Notes under the pieces: generated by a model
Databases searched by the model: none
Told to the model about the DNA's origin: nothing
The model's input: only the letters and a program-made list of their open reading frames with translations
Translations under genes and position numbers: made by a program
In this document: one piece after another, positions 9,227 to 18,678 of the stretch
Layout of the letters: each line of letters begins with the position of its first letter
Numbering within the stretch: the stretch's first letter is position 1
Assembly (NCBI RefSeq): GCF_001298445.1
Contig: NZ_CP012036.1
Coordinates: forward strand, 286,031 to 350,030
Reading direction: 5' to 3'
DNA length: 64,000 nt
Origin: Nostoc piscinale CENA21
GTDB taxonomy: Bacteria > Cyanobacteriota > Cyanobacteriia > Cyanobacteriales > Nostocaceae

Positions 9227-10219
9227 ATGGCAAAACAAGCAAATTCAGGAGATTTAGAAATAAATCCATCATCATTGTTGTCCGTTCTCCAAGACTTGCA
9301 TTCTAAGTACAAGTCTTTGCAAGAAGGTGCAGTCGCAAACTACATTCCAGAATTAGCCAAAGTAAACCCAGATTTATTTAGCATTTGTATTGTGACTGTA
9401 GATGGCCAAGTGTATGAAGTTGGAGATTATCAACAACTATTTACGATTCAGTCCATATCGAAAGTTTTTGCTTACGGACTAGCACTAGAAGATCATGGGC
9501 GAGATTATGTGTTGACCAGAGTTGGCGTAGAACCGACAGGAGACGCATTCAACTCAATTATTTTGGATGAGCAATCAAAGCGACCATATAACCCAATGGT
9601 AAATGCTGGTGCGATCGCCACCACCAGCTTAATCAAAGGAACTGGTGCAACCGAACGCCTCAACCGCGTCCTTGATATGTTCCACCGCTACACCGGTCAT
9701 GACGTATTTGTAGATATATCAGTATTTACTTCCGAACGCAGCACCGGACACCGCAACCGTGCAATGGCTCACCTGATGCTGAACTTTGGCATGATTGACC
9801 AAAATATCGAACAAGCATTAGACCTTTATTTTCAGCAATGCGCCGTGATAGTGAATTGTCACGACTTAGCAGTGATGGCGGCGACATTGGCGAACAAAGG
9901 AGTTAACCCCATCACAGGTAAACGAGCTGTAGACCATCAATATATAAAGGATATTCTCAGCGTGATGTACACCTGTGGTATGTACAACTTTGCAGGCGAA
10001 TGGGCGTATACAGTCGGTATTCCCGCTAAAAGTGGCGTATGTGGTGGAATTCTCGCAGTCGTACCCAATCAAATGGGAATAGGAGTATTTTCGCCACCCT
10101 TAGATGCACGAGGTAACAGCGTGCGGGGAGTCGAAGTGTGTAAAGAACTTTCCCAGCAGTTATGTCTACACATGTTTGCTTGTGGGGGTGGAAGCTCAAA
10201 AATAGAGAGTGGGGAATGA
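9227..10219 (+). CDS. glsA: Glutaminase
   Basis: A 330-residue glutaminase of the serine-dependent beta-lactamase-fold family, hydrolysing glutamine to glutamate and ammonia in the cytosol. Visible motifs are FTIQSISKVFAYGLAL, with the catalytic Ser76-x-x-Lys79, then PYNPMVNAGAIATTSL, SERSTGHRNRAMAHLM, CHDLAVMAATLANKGVNP, and AKSGVCGGILAVVP near the C-terminus. Length and order match GlsA. There is no classical Shine-Dalgarno sequence before the ATG. Its 3' end faces the DUF4435 gene, with 29 bases between the two stop codons. Confidence 0.92.
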   Translation: MAKQANSGDLEINPSSLLSVLQDLHSKYKSLQEGAVANYIPELAKVNPDLFSICIVTVDGQVYEVGDYQQLFTIQSISKVFAYGLALEDHGRDYVLTRVGVEPTGDAFNSIILDEQSKRPYNPMVNAGAIATTSLIKGTGATERLNRVLDMFHRYTGHDVFVDISVFTSERSTGHRNRAMAHLMLNFGMIDQNIEQALDLYFQQCAVIVNCHDLAVMAATLANKGVNPITGKRAVDHQYIKDILSVMYTCGMYNFAGEWAYTVGIPAKSGVCGGILAVVPNQMGIGVFSPPLDARGNSVRGVEVCKELSQQLCLHMFACGGGSSKIESGE

Positions 10220-10248
10220 GTGGATTGTTTGCCAGTTATTTAGAACTG

Positions 10249-11117
10249 CTATGTGTCATTTCGCAAAACCTTGAATGGCTGATTCTGACTTTCCCAGGTG
10301 CGAATATTTAAGTAGAGTTGCGTCTTGCAAAAATAGACTTCTTCGTAAGCCAGTCGTAAACTACGCTCAAGAGCGTTTGGTTCAACATCAGCAGCTTTGT
10401 TAGTACCAAGCACCTTACGTAAACCAAGGGACAGAATTTCTACTAAATCATGACCGCAGCAGACTTGCCAAGGATCATGGTTGTTTTTTTTTCTGAATAT
10501 TTATCAGTCGTTGCAACTCTTCGTCTTTTAACGAGTAGGCTTGAGATTTATTCTTAACCTCTTGAATCATTCGCAGTTCATTAATTTGTAGCGTTTGCTC
10601 ATCAATGAACTTGCTAAATGTAATGCCCTCAAAAGTCAGGTTTAATTTTTCAGACTGAGATATTAACAGCAAATAACCTACTGAAATGCCAATTTTCAGC
10701 AATGTTAATCTGACATCTCGCTTAAACTGGGCAATTTTTTTCGTCAGAACCAAACTCAGCCAGTACCTTGTCTAATGCTGGTGATTGAATCAGCATTATT
10801 TCTAAGTCATGGGTGTCGGTGTAAAGCAAATTAGGACTACTCAAAAATAAGCTTTTAAGCCGATCAAAATCTGCATCGACAATTGCTAAAACTCCCTGGA
10901 AATTGGATTTATCTAAAATTTCTAAAGTATTAATAACACACTGTTTACTAGATGGTTTTCCTGAAATAATAACTACTTGACAAGCTAACTTATCAATAAA
11001 TCGTTCATAAAAAGTTTTATCAGAACTGCCTTCTACTAATAAAAAAGTACCTTTAAACGTATCTCTGAGCAATCTAACTTTGTTAGCAAATCTGTCAACT
11101 GAAAGAAACTCTCTCAC
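10249..11117 (-). CDS. DUF4435/TOPRIM protein, AriB-like, two homopolymer frameshifts
   Basis: With two single-base corrections the frame is about 288 residues. The N-terminal third is TOPRIM-like: GTFLLVEGSSDKTFYERF holds the Glu (E29) and IVDADFDRL the DxDxD acidic cluster (D81, D83, D85); TDTHDLEIMLIQ follows. This is the signature of DUF4435, the effector (AriB) family of PARIS anti-phage systems. Breaks: an A7 run in the coding strand (10735-10741), where six A read FGSDEKIAQFKRD, and an A9 run (10484-10492), where eight A read QKKNNHDPWQVCCGHD and continue to the stop at 10249. The GTG start overlaps the upstream ATPase stop (GTGA), so the two are translationally coupled. Confidence 0.75.
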
Positions 11118-12464
11118 TTTTCTAATCCTTTCAGTTCAACCGTCAAATCCCATCGGTCTTGAATAATATCTGGTGAATGTGTCGCCATTAATATATCCAA
11201 GTCTGCAAGTTGGGTAATTTCTTGCAAGTCTTTTAAAAATTGAACTTGCCAACCTACATGAAGTGATAGTTCTGGCTCATCAATTAATACTAAAGATTTA
11301 GGTTGAACCTTAAATAGAAGTTCGTATAAAAGAACTAACTCATGTTGCTCACCTGATGATAAATCGGTTGGTGAAAGGGTTTTGGAGTTAGACAATGATG
11401 AATTAAAAAGTGTTGTAAAGACAAAACCTTTCTCTTTACTAAAATTTATCTCTTTATAAGAGTAAGCAAACTTATTATTAATGATTTTCTTTAATAAATC
11501 TATTTTGCTGGCGATTTCTGCAAAGACACTCAGCTTTTTCTCCATATCTTCAACATATACAGACAAAGCATTTTTAGTACTTTCATCTATATCTTGAGGC
11601 TGGATTTGAACTTCTGAATCTTCCTCTTTATCTAAAAGACCAACAGCTATAAGACGAGAACGAGTCGCTTCAAGTTCGTTTAGTTGATGGCGCAGTTGTT
11701 CATCTGTTACATCTGCGGATGGCTGTTGCTTCACTACTCTGATTGGAAAAGTTCTGTCAAGAGATTGAGATATTGTACCGTATTCCTTAAATTTTTGTTG
11801 CATTAATTGAGCAAGTTCATCAGAATAGGCAGATACGGTTGATATCATTGAAGGTTTTTCAGCAGACTGTTTAGAAGAACGTTTAGACACAAAATTAAGC
11901 AACCGTTGTGATTCTATAAGACGAATATGAATTTTCTCCCTCAATTCTTCTAGCCATTTAGGTATTTCTCTTAGTCTTAAGTTTGAGGGTAATAAATTAT
12001 CAAAACGCTCTACAACTTCCTCTAAGGAAAAAGTTTCTCCTGTGGGTTCATACAGCCATTTTTGAGGAGCAACTTGTTCTAATCCTAGTATTATTTTATC
12101 TAAATTTTGAAGTGAAAAGCTTATGCCAACAGACTCAATATTTATTTGCTTTGGAGAAAAAGAAAGTTTTTTTGAATTATTTGTATATATATAATTAATC
12201 TTATTTTTCTGTTCTTCATCATCAAAATTTTTTTATTATTTCAATAACATTACCATTATCAAATTCAACTACACAATTTTTAAATGGAATGGTTATCAAT
12301 TCTGAGTATCGAGAGTTAAAAAAGCAATTTAAAATTCTCAATATTGCTGTTTTACCAAAACCGTTGGGGCCATGAATGATAGTGATCCTTTCATCCATAT
12401 TCAATGGAATTACATGGTCAAAAATTCCAAATAAGCCATTGACGGAAATTTGCTTAATTCGCAT
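11114..12464 (-). CDS. ABC/AAA-type ATPase, AriA-like, one homopolymer frameshift
   Basis: About 449 residues once one A is removed from the A7 run at 12228-12234; the corrected frame reads VIEIIKNFDDEEQKNKIN and flows into the downstream part. It has the ATP-binding-cassette layout of OLD/SMC-like ATPases: Walker A GPNGFGKT (residues 32-39), a long helical middle, signature LSSGEQ (about 368-373), Walker B SLVLIDEPELSLH (about 390-402) and H-loop ATHSPD (about 429). The stop overlaps the DUF4435 start by four bases. ATPase plus DUF4435 is the two-gene plan of PARIS (AriA/AriB); other ATPase/TOPRIM pairs such as Gabija or retron-linked ones are less likely because the nuclease partner is DUF4435. 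Confidence 0.75.
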
Positions 12465-12652
12465 AGTAACTGAGTCCTATAGCCATTGGCTTTATGACTT
12501 TGATTGTATCCTTTATATTCTTCTAGAATGTACAGAAGACACAAAAATGGATTTTTTAGCTGGCACACTTCTAAGCTAAAGCAGCTAAAGATTACTTTGT
12601 GTTGCAGAAACTATTATGACTTCTGTACAAACACAAATTTAATAACATATAT

Positions 12653-13861
12653 ATGTCACAAGTGCAGCAACTATTACTAGAAACTTTTGTAAATCAAGGC
12701 TTAGAAACTTCTTTGTCACTTTTTGATCAAGTTAAAACCCTATCGCAAGATTTTGCGACTCGTGCCGCAGTGCATGATAAAGATAGTTCATTTCCTTTTG
12801 AAAATTTTACGGCGCTGCATCAAGCAGGACTGTTAGGTTTAACTATTCCCCGTGATTTGGGTGGACAGGATTTAGGGCTGACTAGTATTTGTCAAGTTAT
12901 TGAGGGGATAGCCAGTGGTGATGCTTCTACGGCTTTAGTGTTGAACATGCACTATTTACAACATGCTAAAGCAAATCGTAATCGTTCCTGGCATCCTGAA
13001 GTATACAAGAAAGTTTGTCGGGAAGCGATCGCCAACCCCGCCCTGATTAACGCCGCCCGTGTAGAACCAGAGTTAGGTACACCAGCCAGAGGCGGTTTAC
13101 CAGCCACAACCGCCCAAAAAACAGCACAAGGTTGGCTGTTAACTGGACATAAACAATACACCACAGGTAGTCCAATTCTCAGCTACTTTGTAGTTTGGGC
13201 AAAAACAACCGCAGATGAACCCCAAGTTGGTAATTTTTTAGTTCCCCGTGACTTACCTGGGTTGCGAATTGTCGAAACTTGGGATCATTTGGGAATGAGA
13301 GCGACTGGGAGTCATGATTTAATTTTAGAGAATGTCCTAATTCCCGATGAATATGCTTTAGATATTCGTCCTATCTCTGTTAAATCACCACCAGACCCGA
13401 TGACAGCCGTTTGGAACAGCTTGACCTTGAGTGCTTTGTATTTAGGAGTTGCCACTGCTGGGCGAGACTGGTTAATAGAATACCTGGGCGATCGCACTCC
13501 GTCAAATTTGGGAACACCACTCGCCAGTTTGTCACGCTTTCAAATAGCTGTCGGTGAAATCGAAGCACTACTATATGCTAACCGTCAATTAATTTACAAC
13601 TTAGCCCAAGCAGTTGACAAAGGCGAGTCTGAAGCTAATGTAGAATTACAAGCACAAGCTGTAAAATATCTCAGCACAACCAATTCAATCCGTGCAGTAG
13701 AAATTGGTTTAGAACTTATCGGTAATCCTGGATTAATGAAAAAGAATCCTTTAGAAAGACATTATCGTGATGTTTTGTGCAGTCGTATTCATACACCACA
13801 AAATGATGTGATTTGTCAATCTTTAGGAAAAGCCGTACTTAATAAAAGTGATGAGTGCTGA
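12653..13861 (+). CDS. Acyl-CoA dehydrogenase family flavoprotein
   Basis: A 402-residue protein of the acyl-CoA dehydrogenase fold. The N-terminal helical domain includes FPFENFTALHQAGLLGLTIPRDLGGQDLGL; the beta domain has PARGGLPATTAQKTAQGWLLTGHKQYTTG and WDHLGMRATGSHDLILENVLIP (FAD/substrate region); the C-terminal helical domain has QAQAVKYLSTTNSIRAVEIGLELIGNPGLMKKNPLERHYRDV. The sub-family lacking a clear catalytic Glu context resembles flavin-dependent monooxygenases or desulfurisation-type members, so the substrate is open. Cyanobacteria generally lack complete beta-oxidation. A strong terminator follows. Confidence 0.8.
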   Translation: MSQVQQLLLETFVNQGLETSLSLFDQVKTLSQDFATRAAVHDKDSSFPFENFTALHQAGLLGLTIPRDLGGQDLGLTSICQVIEGIASGDASTALVLNMHYLQHAKANRNRSWHPEVYKKVCREAIANPALINAARVEPELGTPARGGLPATTAQKTAQGWLLTGHKQYTTGSPILSYFVVWAKTTADEPQVGNFLVPRDLPGLRIVETWDHLGMRATGSHDLILENVLIPDEYALDIRPISVKSPPDPMTAVWNSLTLSALYLGVATAGRDWLIEYLGDRTPSNLGTPLASLSRFQIAVGEIEALLYANRQLIYNLAQAVDKGESEANVELQAQAVKYLSTTNSIRAVEIGLELIGNPGLMKKNPLERHYRDVLCSRIHTPQNDVICQSLGKAVLNKSDEC

Positions 13862-13882
13862 GTTGAAAGTACTTTGAAATAA

Positions 13883-13911
13883 AACCTCTCTTAAAAAGTT
13901 TAAGAGAGGTT
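13883..13911 (+). terminator. Rho-independent-like terminator of the acyl-CoA dehydrogenase gene
   Basis: A perfect 12-bp stem, AACCTCTCTTAA (13883-13894) with TTAAGAGAGGTT (13900-13911), around a five-base loop, 21 bases after the stop codon. Confidence 0.75.
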
Positions 13912-14009
13912 ATTGGTGGAGTTTTATCAAACAGTTGGCAAGTGAGAGTATTCTAAATGGAATCTAGGAGTCAGAATTTTTTTATTCTGGCGACTGTATT
14001 CTTCAATTA

Positions 14010-14411
14010 CTAAATTATTCCTTGACCTCTACCGCGTCTGTCAGTGTCTTCAGTTAACTCGCCTTCCTTATCTTCTTTAACTTCTTGAAGTTCTTCTACA
14101 CGTTGTGCGCTATCTTCTGCAACTTCTTGGCGTGCATCACCAGGAACTTCGTAATACATTTCTGGTTCAATTGCGTAATTATTTAATAAACCTTCTTTAT
14201 CCACTGTGTAACCGTCTGTGGTGTGGATACTTTCTGCGTCGGTTTGGTCATCAGTAGGGGCTGCGGCTTCTCTTTCTTCAGTGGGTAATGTTTTATATAA
14301 ATCTCCCTCTCTTTCTTTACGGGCAGCAGTTTCAGCAGGTACAATGCCTCTATCATAAGTATCTACTTCTGCTCTTTCGGATGAATCTACTGCTTTTTTT
14401 AAATTTTTCAT
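14010..14411 (-). CDS. Acidic, probably disordered hypothetical protein (133 aa)
   Basis: A strongly charged protein (MKNLKKAVDSSERAEVDTYD...) with many Glu/Asp, almost no hydrophobic core, and a C-terminal EDTDRRGRGQGII. It has no signal peptide or membrane segment. The composition resembles stress-associated disordered proteins, but I recognise no family. The run of seven A in its fourth to seventh codons is in frame. It stands alone between the acyl-CoA dehydrogenase and the MCE gene. Confidence 0.6.
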   Translation of the reverse strand: MKNLKKAVDSSERAEVDTYDRGIVPAETAARKEREGDLYKTLPTEEREAAAPTDDQTDAESIHTTDGYTVDKEGLLNNYAIEPEMYYEVPGDARQEVAEDSAQRVEELQEVKEDKEGELTEDTDRRGRGQGII

Positions 14412-14804
14412 TAGCCATAATAAATGTCCTCGAATTTAAAGAAAAGTATGTTGTTTCATAGGTTCGAGAACTAGATTAGGATGTTTCAGAGAGTATATCT
14501 ACTATCTTGAGAATAGATTTAAATAAAAAAATTATCTTTTTTCTATATCTTGAGATGTATGGCAGTTGAGAGGTTGACAATTTCTAGATTTATACCAAGT
14601 TTGGTCTTGGGAATACACCCTCCAGACTGGAAGTATGGGGCTAGAAAAACAAAGCCTGCCTAGCCTATCGGCAACGTAAAAGCTGAACGCAGGCTAATTA
14701 TATGCTGCTTCATATCGATTTGGTATTAGGACATTCGAGAAGTATGAATTCTAGGCAGAATAAAAATTTTTACTTCTGCCTTCTGCATATATTACCTTAA
14801 TTTT
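14412..14804. other. Intergenic region with weak inverted-repeat element
   Basis: No gene seen. ATACCAA (14592-14598) and TTGGTAT (14720-14726) bracket about 135 bases, similar to the ends of the element at 43818-43920. Confidence 0.35.
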
Positions 14805-16241
14805 CTATTTCGGTTCTTGTTGTTTACTATGTTCTCGTAGCTGCTGCAATAACTTTTCTTGGGATGATTTCTGAGTTTCTGAATTGTGAGTTTGAGGTTC
14901 TTTGTCTAAAGTTTTGATAACAGGAGTTGGGGTGTTAATCATGGTTGTTGGTTCAGATGCTACTGCTTTAGGAAATACCACAGTTTGTTTAGTTGCTGCT
15001 ATTTTCATCGCATCTAAAGTTGTCGCAAACTGAATTTGTTGCTGCATTTCTTGTGTAGAAGAAACTAAACCACTCAAACCGTTCACTAATTGCCGGAGAT
15101 TGTCTCTAAATTTGGGATCACCTGTTAATTCATCTAAATCAGAGGTAATTTTTTGAGTATTTTCAAAAGTGACTCTGGCTGAATCTAATGTTTGTTGTAG
15201 TAATAAGACATTCTTGGGATCATTTAAAGTTTTTGTGGCATCTCGTAAATTAGCAGAAGCTTGGGCGGCATTAGCTGAAAGTGTTTCTAAATTTTTAATC
15301 ACTTCGCCTTGGGTTAAGCGATTTAATGATGGCGATAAACTAGCAACAGTGGTGCGTAATTGATTACTAGTTTCGGTAATATTATTCAAAGCACCGACTA
15401 AAGATGAACGATTCGTAGTGACTAAATCATCCAAGTTAGTCAGCAATCGATTGGCTTTATTAGCTGTTAAGCCAAATTCCTTAGCTGTGGCACCAAACTG
15501 ACTAGCTGTTACGCTTAATTGATTAGCTGTTTTTGTAGTTGATGCAGTTAATTCAGTTGTGGCGCGTTGTACAGAATTCGCTGTTGCACTAAATGTATTT
15601 AGCTGTCCTTGAAAGCCTTTTGTTAAACCCCTAGCATCTTGACTGAGGGCGGCGACACTGGTGGCGGCGGCGGCGGAACTTTCTAAGAGTCTATTAACTC
15701 TTTGATAGAATTTTGGATCGTTGTACAAAGTAGCTAACTCAGTGCTACTACGAATCAGGTCATCAACACTAATACCAATTTGACCTTTTAAGCGAGAACC
15801 ATTACAAATAATCAAACTTTGGTCACAGCCTTTCTCTAGAGGTTTGGCTTTGACATTAGCAACAAGTGAAGTTCTAGGTGTAATATCGACAATACTTTCG
15901 CTAATCAAGCCACTTTGGTTAGCATCAATTTTGACATCACTGGGAATAATTAAATCGGCGGGAGCAATTTCTATTTCTACATCAATTGCATTGGGTTTGG
16001 GGCGGATGTTGGAAATTTTGCCTACCTTTACGCCACGATAACGGACAGATGCACCTTTTTGCATTCCGCCGGCGTTGGCAAATTCGACGATGAACTTATA
16101 CGAGCTGCGTCCTGCACTCACTCCATTCAACCACAGAACGATCGCCCCAAAGGAAACCAGCCCCAACAAGAGTAATAACCCGACTGAACCTTCTCTTAGC
16201 GTTCGTCTAGATGTGAAACGGTTTGTGATCAATTCTCGCAT
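14805..16241 (-). CDS. MCE/MlaD-family lipid-transport substrate-binding protein
   Basis: About 478 residues. The start is placed at the ATG at 16241 because GGAGG lies seven bases upstream; an earlier in-frame start at 16295 would overlap the ATPase gene. After an Arg/Thr-rich cytoplasmic head comes one membrane segment (GSVGLLLLLGLVSFGAIVLWL), then the MCE/MlaD domain (YKFIVEFANAGGMQKGASVRYRGVKVGKISNI), then a long helical coiled-coil of Thr/Asn/Ala-rich text and a disordered tail. It is homologous in plan to cyanobacterial/plastid Ycf22-TGD2 and bacterial MlaD, which move phospholipids between membranes. It lies 16 bases after the ATPase, forming an operon; no MlaE-like permease is in the window. 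Confidence 0.85.
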   Translation of the reverse strand: MRELITNRFTSRRTLREGSVGLLLLLGLVSFGAIVLWLNGVSAGRSSYKFIVEFANAGGMQKGASVRYRGVKVGKISNIRPKPNAIDVEIEIAPADLIIPSDVKIDANQSGLISESIVDITPRTSLVANVKAKPLEKGCDQSLIICNGSRLKGQIGISVDDLIRSSTELATLYNDPKFYQRVNRLLESSAAAATSVAALSQDARGLTKGFQGQLNTFSATANSVQRATTELTASTTKTANQLSVTASQFGATAKEFGLTANKANRLLTNLDDLVTTNRSSLVGALNNITETSNQLRTTVASLSPSLNRLTQGEVIKNLETLSANAAQASANLRDATKTLNDPKNVLLLQQTLDSARVTFENTQKITSDLDELTGDPKFRDNLRQLVNGLSGLVSSTQEMQQQIQFATTLDAMKIAATKQTVVFPKAVASEPTTMINTPTPVIKTLDKEPQTHNSETQKSSQEKLLQQLREHSKQQEPK

Positions 16242-16257
16242 TTGTTCCTCCAACCAC

Positions 16258-17040
16258 CTAACCAACAACTTGAATCGGCCCTTGCACACTCCCACTCATA
16301 AATTGTCTAATTAATGGGTGGTCGGTGCTATCCATCTCACTCACTGTACCTTGCCACTGCACTCTACCTTGGTAGAGAAACACTAGTCTATCAGCTGTCC
16401 GGCGAATCGTACTATCTTGGTGGGTAACAATGGCATAAGTACTGCACACTCCGTGCATACTTTGTAAATCACGAATCAAGTCTTCAATGACTGTAGAAGC
16501 AATGGGGTCTAGTCCAGCTGTGGGTTCATCGTAAAGTAAAACTTCTGGCCCTTCTTTGGGGTTTTCGGGGTTGGACATAATTGCACGGGCAAAGCTTACT
16601 CGTTTCCGCATCCCACCAGAAAGTTCTGAGGGGTAGAGATGACCTATTCCTGGTAAACCCACCATGTCTAATTTTTCTTTGACTAGTTCTTGAATTTGCG
16701 ATCGCGCTAACTTGGAATTTTGATACAGTAAAAATCCGACATTTTCATCTACATTCAAAGAATCAAACAACGCCGCTTGCTGAAATACCATCCCAATACC
16801 AATGGGGTCAGCACTATCTTCTATTAACCCTTCGCGCCGGACTCCTTGGACATAGATTTCGCCCTCATCAGGGTTAGTTAGTCCAGCTATCACTCTCAAA
16901 ATTGTTGATTTCCCAGTCCCGGAAGGGCCGATAATTCCCAGCGCCTCTCCTCGGTAAATTGTCAAGTCCACATTATCTAAAACCTTATTGTTACCAAAGG
17001 ACTTAGACACGCCTTTCAGTTCAATTAGTGGTTCAGTCAT
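16258..17040 (-). CDS. MlaF/TGD3-like ABC transporter ATPase
   Basis: A 260-residue ABC ATPase with Walker A (IIGPSGTGKSTILR), Q-loop (GMVFQQAALFDSL), signature (LSGGMRKRVSFARA), Walker B (VLLYDEPTAGLDPI) and H-loop (AIVTHQD). The LSGGM(R)KR form and the MCE gene immediately downstream point to the lipid-importing MlaFEDB/TGD class rather than a nutrient importer. It would energise the MlaD-like protein at the inner or thylakoid membrane. Its ATG is only 21 bases from the divergent start at 17062. Confidence 0.88.
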   Translation of the reverse strand: MTEPLIELKGVSKSFGNNKVLDNVDLTIYRGEALGIIGPSGTGKSTILRVIAGLTNPDEGEIYVQGVRREGLIEDSADPIGIGMVFQQAALFDSLNVDENVGFLLYQNSKLARSQIQELVKEKLDMVGLPGIGHLYPSELSGGMRKRVSFARAIMSNPENPKEGPEVLLYDEPTAGLDPIASTVIEDLIRDLQSMHGVCSTYAIVTHQDSTIRRTADRLVFLYQGRVQWQGTVSEMDSTDHPLIRQFMSGSVQGPIQVVG

Positions 17041-17061
17041 TAGTCACTAGTCAATAGAATC

Positions 17062-18597
17062 ATGAACTTATCACTCTTAACTCAGCACTCAAAAAATGAT
17101 GTCATAGTCATCGGTAGCGGTATTGGTGGGTTATGTGCTGCGGCGTTGCTTGCGCGGTATGGCAAGCAGGTAATTGTCTGTGAAAGCCATACAATTGCCG
17201 GTGGTGCAGCCCATAGCTTTAAACGACGAGGATTTGAATTTGATTCTGGCCCCTCTTTTTATTGTGGACTCTCAGGAACCCATAGTTTAAACCCGGTAAA
17301 ACAAGTTTTGGATGTTCTAGGGGAGTCCCTTCAAGTTATACCCTATGATCCTTTAGGACACTACCATTTTCCGGAAGCGAGTATTGCAATTTACAGCAAT
17401 TTTCAAAGATTGCATCAGGAGTTACAAACAATTACACCCCAAGGTGCAGCAGAGTTTCAGAATTTTGCCACCCGCTTGTTAGGCTTGTATGAGGGGATGA
17501 AAGATATACCTACTTTAGCTTTACGGGCTGATTGGCAGGTAATTTTTGTGTTACTGAATTATGTGCGATCGCTAGGTAAAATGTTACCTTACTTGCCTTT
17601 GGTGCAGTCTTCTGCCGGTACTGTTATGGATGCCACTGTCAAAGACCCTTGGGTACGCAGACTCATCGATGTAGAATGTTTTCTACTTTCTGGCTTAAAG
17701 GCACATGGCACAATTGCCCCAGAAGTCGCTTTTATGTTGGGTGAACGTGGGCGTGGTGTGGAGTACCCTGTGGGGGGTAGCGCCGCAATTGTCAAGGCTT
17801 TAGTGCGTGGTTTAGAACGTTGGGGCGGTAAGTTACGCTTAGGCTGTCACGTCGAGCAAATTTTGGTAGAGTCGGGGAAAGCTGTGGGTGTGCGGTTAAA
17901 AAATGGGGAAATTCTGTCAGCGCCGATTGTAATTTCCAACGCCACAATTTGGGATACTTACAATCAACTACTGCGTCCTGAAGATTTACCAGCAACTTAC
18001 CGTCAAACTGCACTGAATACACCCGCCGTTGATAGTTTCATCCATTTACATTTGGGTATTCGTGGCGAGGGGCTAGAAAATTTAACAGGACATCATGTCG
18101 TAGTCCACGACTCTCATCAAGATATTACCACCCCTGGTAATACTTGCATGATTTCTATTCCTAGTGTGTGGGATGCAACTCTCGCACCAGAGGGACATCA
18201 TGTAGTTCACGCTTACACCCTAGAACCCTTTACTGGCTGGGAACGAAATGAGAATTATGAAGCCAAGAAACAAGAGAAAGCCCAAACTTTATACCGCGCC
18301 TTAGAGCGAATTATCCCCGATATTCGAGAACGTGTAGTGTTGGAACTTATCGGGACACCGTTAACTCATGCCCATTATTTACGAAGATATCAGGGAACCT
18401 ATGGCCCGGCGATCGCTGCGGGTAAAGGGATGTTTCCGAGTACACATACGCTCATTTCCGGTTTATATCGTGTAGGTGATAGTACCATGCCTGGAATTGG
18501 TGTACCAGCCGTTGCCGCTTCTGGTATTTTATGTGCAAATAGCTTGGTGGAGCGATCGCAAACAACAGAGTTATTAAAAATTTTAGACGTTGATTAA
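17062..18597 (+). CDS. FAD-dependent CrtI/CrtH-type carotenoid or retinoid oxidoreductase
   Basis: A 511-residue flavoprotein of the phytoene-desaturase superfamily. The N-terminal Rossmann motif VIVIGSGIGGLCAAALLARYGKQVIVCE is followed by GGAAHSFKRRGFEFDSGPSFYCG; the middle has RGVEYPVGGSAAIVKALVRGLERWGGKLRLG, and the C-terminus GLYRVGDSTMPGIGVPAVAASG, the second FAD motif. This arrangement fits carotenoid isomerase CrtH and the retinol-saturase-like group; prolycopene isomerase versus another polyene substrate cannot be settled by eye. It is transcribed divergently from the lipid transporter with 21 bases between the start codons. Confidence 0.75.
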   Translation: MNLSLLTQHSKNDVIVIGSGIGGLCAAALLARYGKQVIVCESHTIAGGAAHSFKRRGFEFDSGPSFYCGLSGTHSLNPVKQVLDVLGESLQVIPYDPLGHYHFPEASIAIYSNFQRLHQELQTITPQGAAEFQNFATRLLGLYEGMKDIPTLALRADWQVIFVLLNYVRSLGKMLPYLPLVQSSAGTVMDATVKDPWVRRLIDVECFLLSGLKAHGTIAPEVAFMLGERGRGVEYPVGGSAAIVKALVRGLERWGGKLRLGCHVEQILVESGKAVGVRLKNGEILSAPIVISNATIWDTYNQLLRPEDLPATYRQTALNTPAVDSFIHLHLGIRGEGLENLTGHHVVVHDSHQDITTPGNTCMISIPSVWDATLAPEGHHVVHAYTLEPFTGWERNENYEAKKQEKAQTLYRALERIIPDIRERVVLELIGTPLTHAHYLRRYQGTYGPAIAAGKGMFPSTHTLISGLYRVGDSTMPGIGVPAVAASGILCANSLVERSQTTELLKILDVD

Positions 18598-18678
18598 ATA
18601 AATGCTGTGTTGAAAAACCTGCTATAACTGTATATACGTAGATAAAAATACTTAAAAGTAATTATACTTAAATTAGAA

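Noticed and set aside
14592..14726. Full MITE at 14592-14726
   Set aside because: Only 7 bp of the ends pair; reported as a weak element, not counted as a finding.
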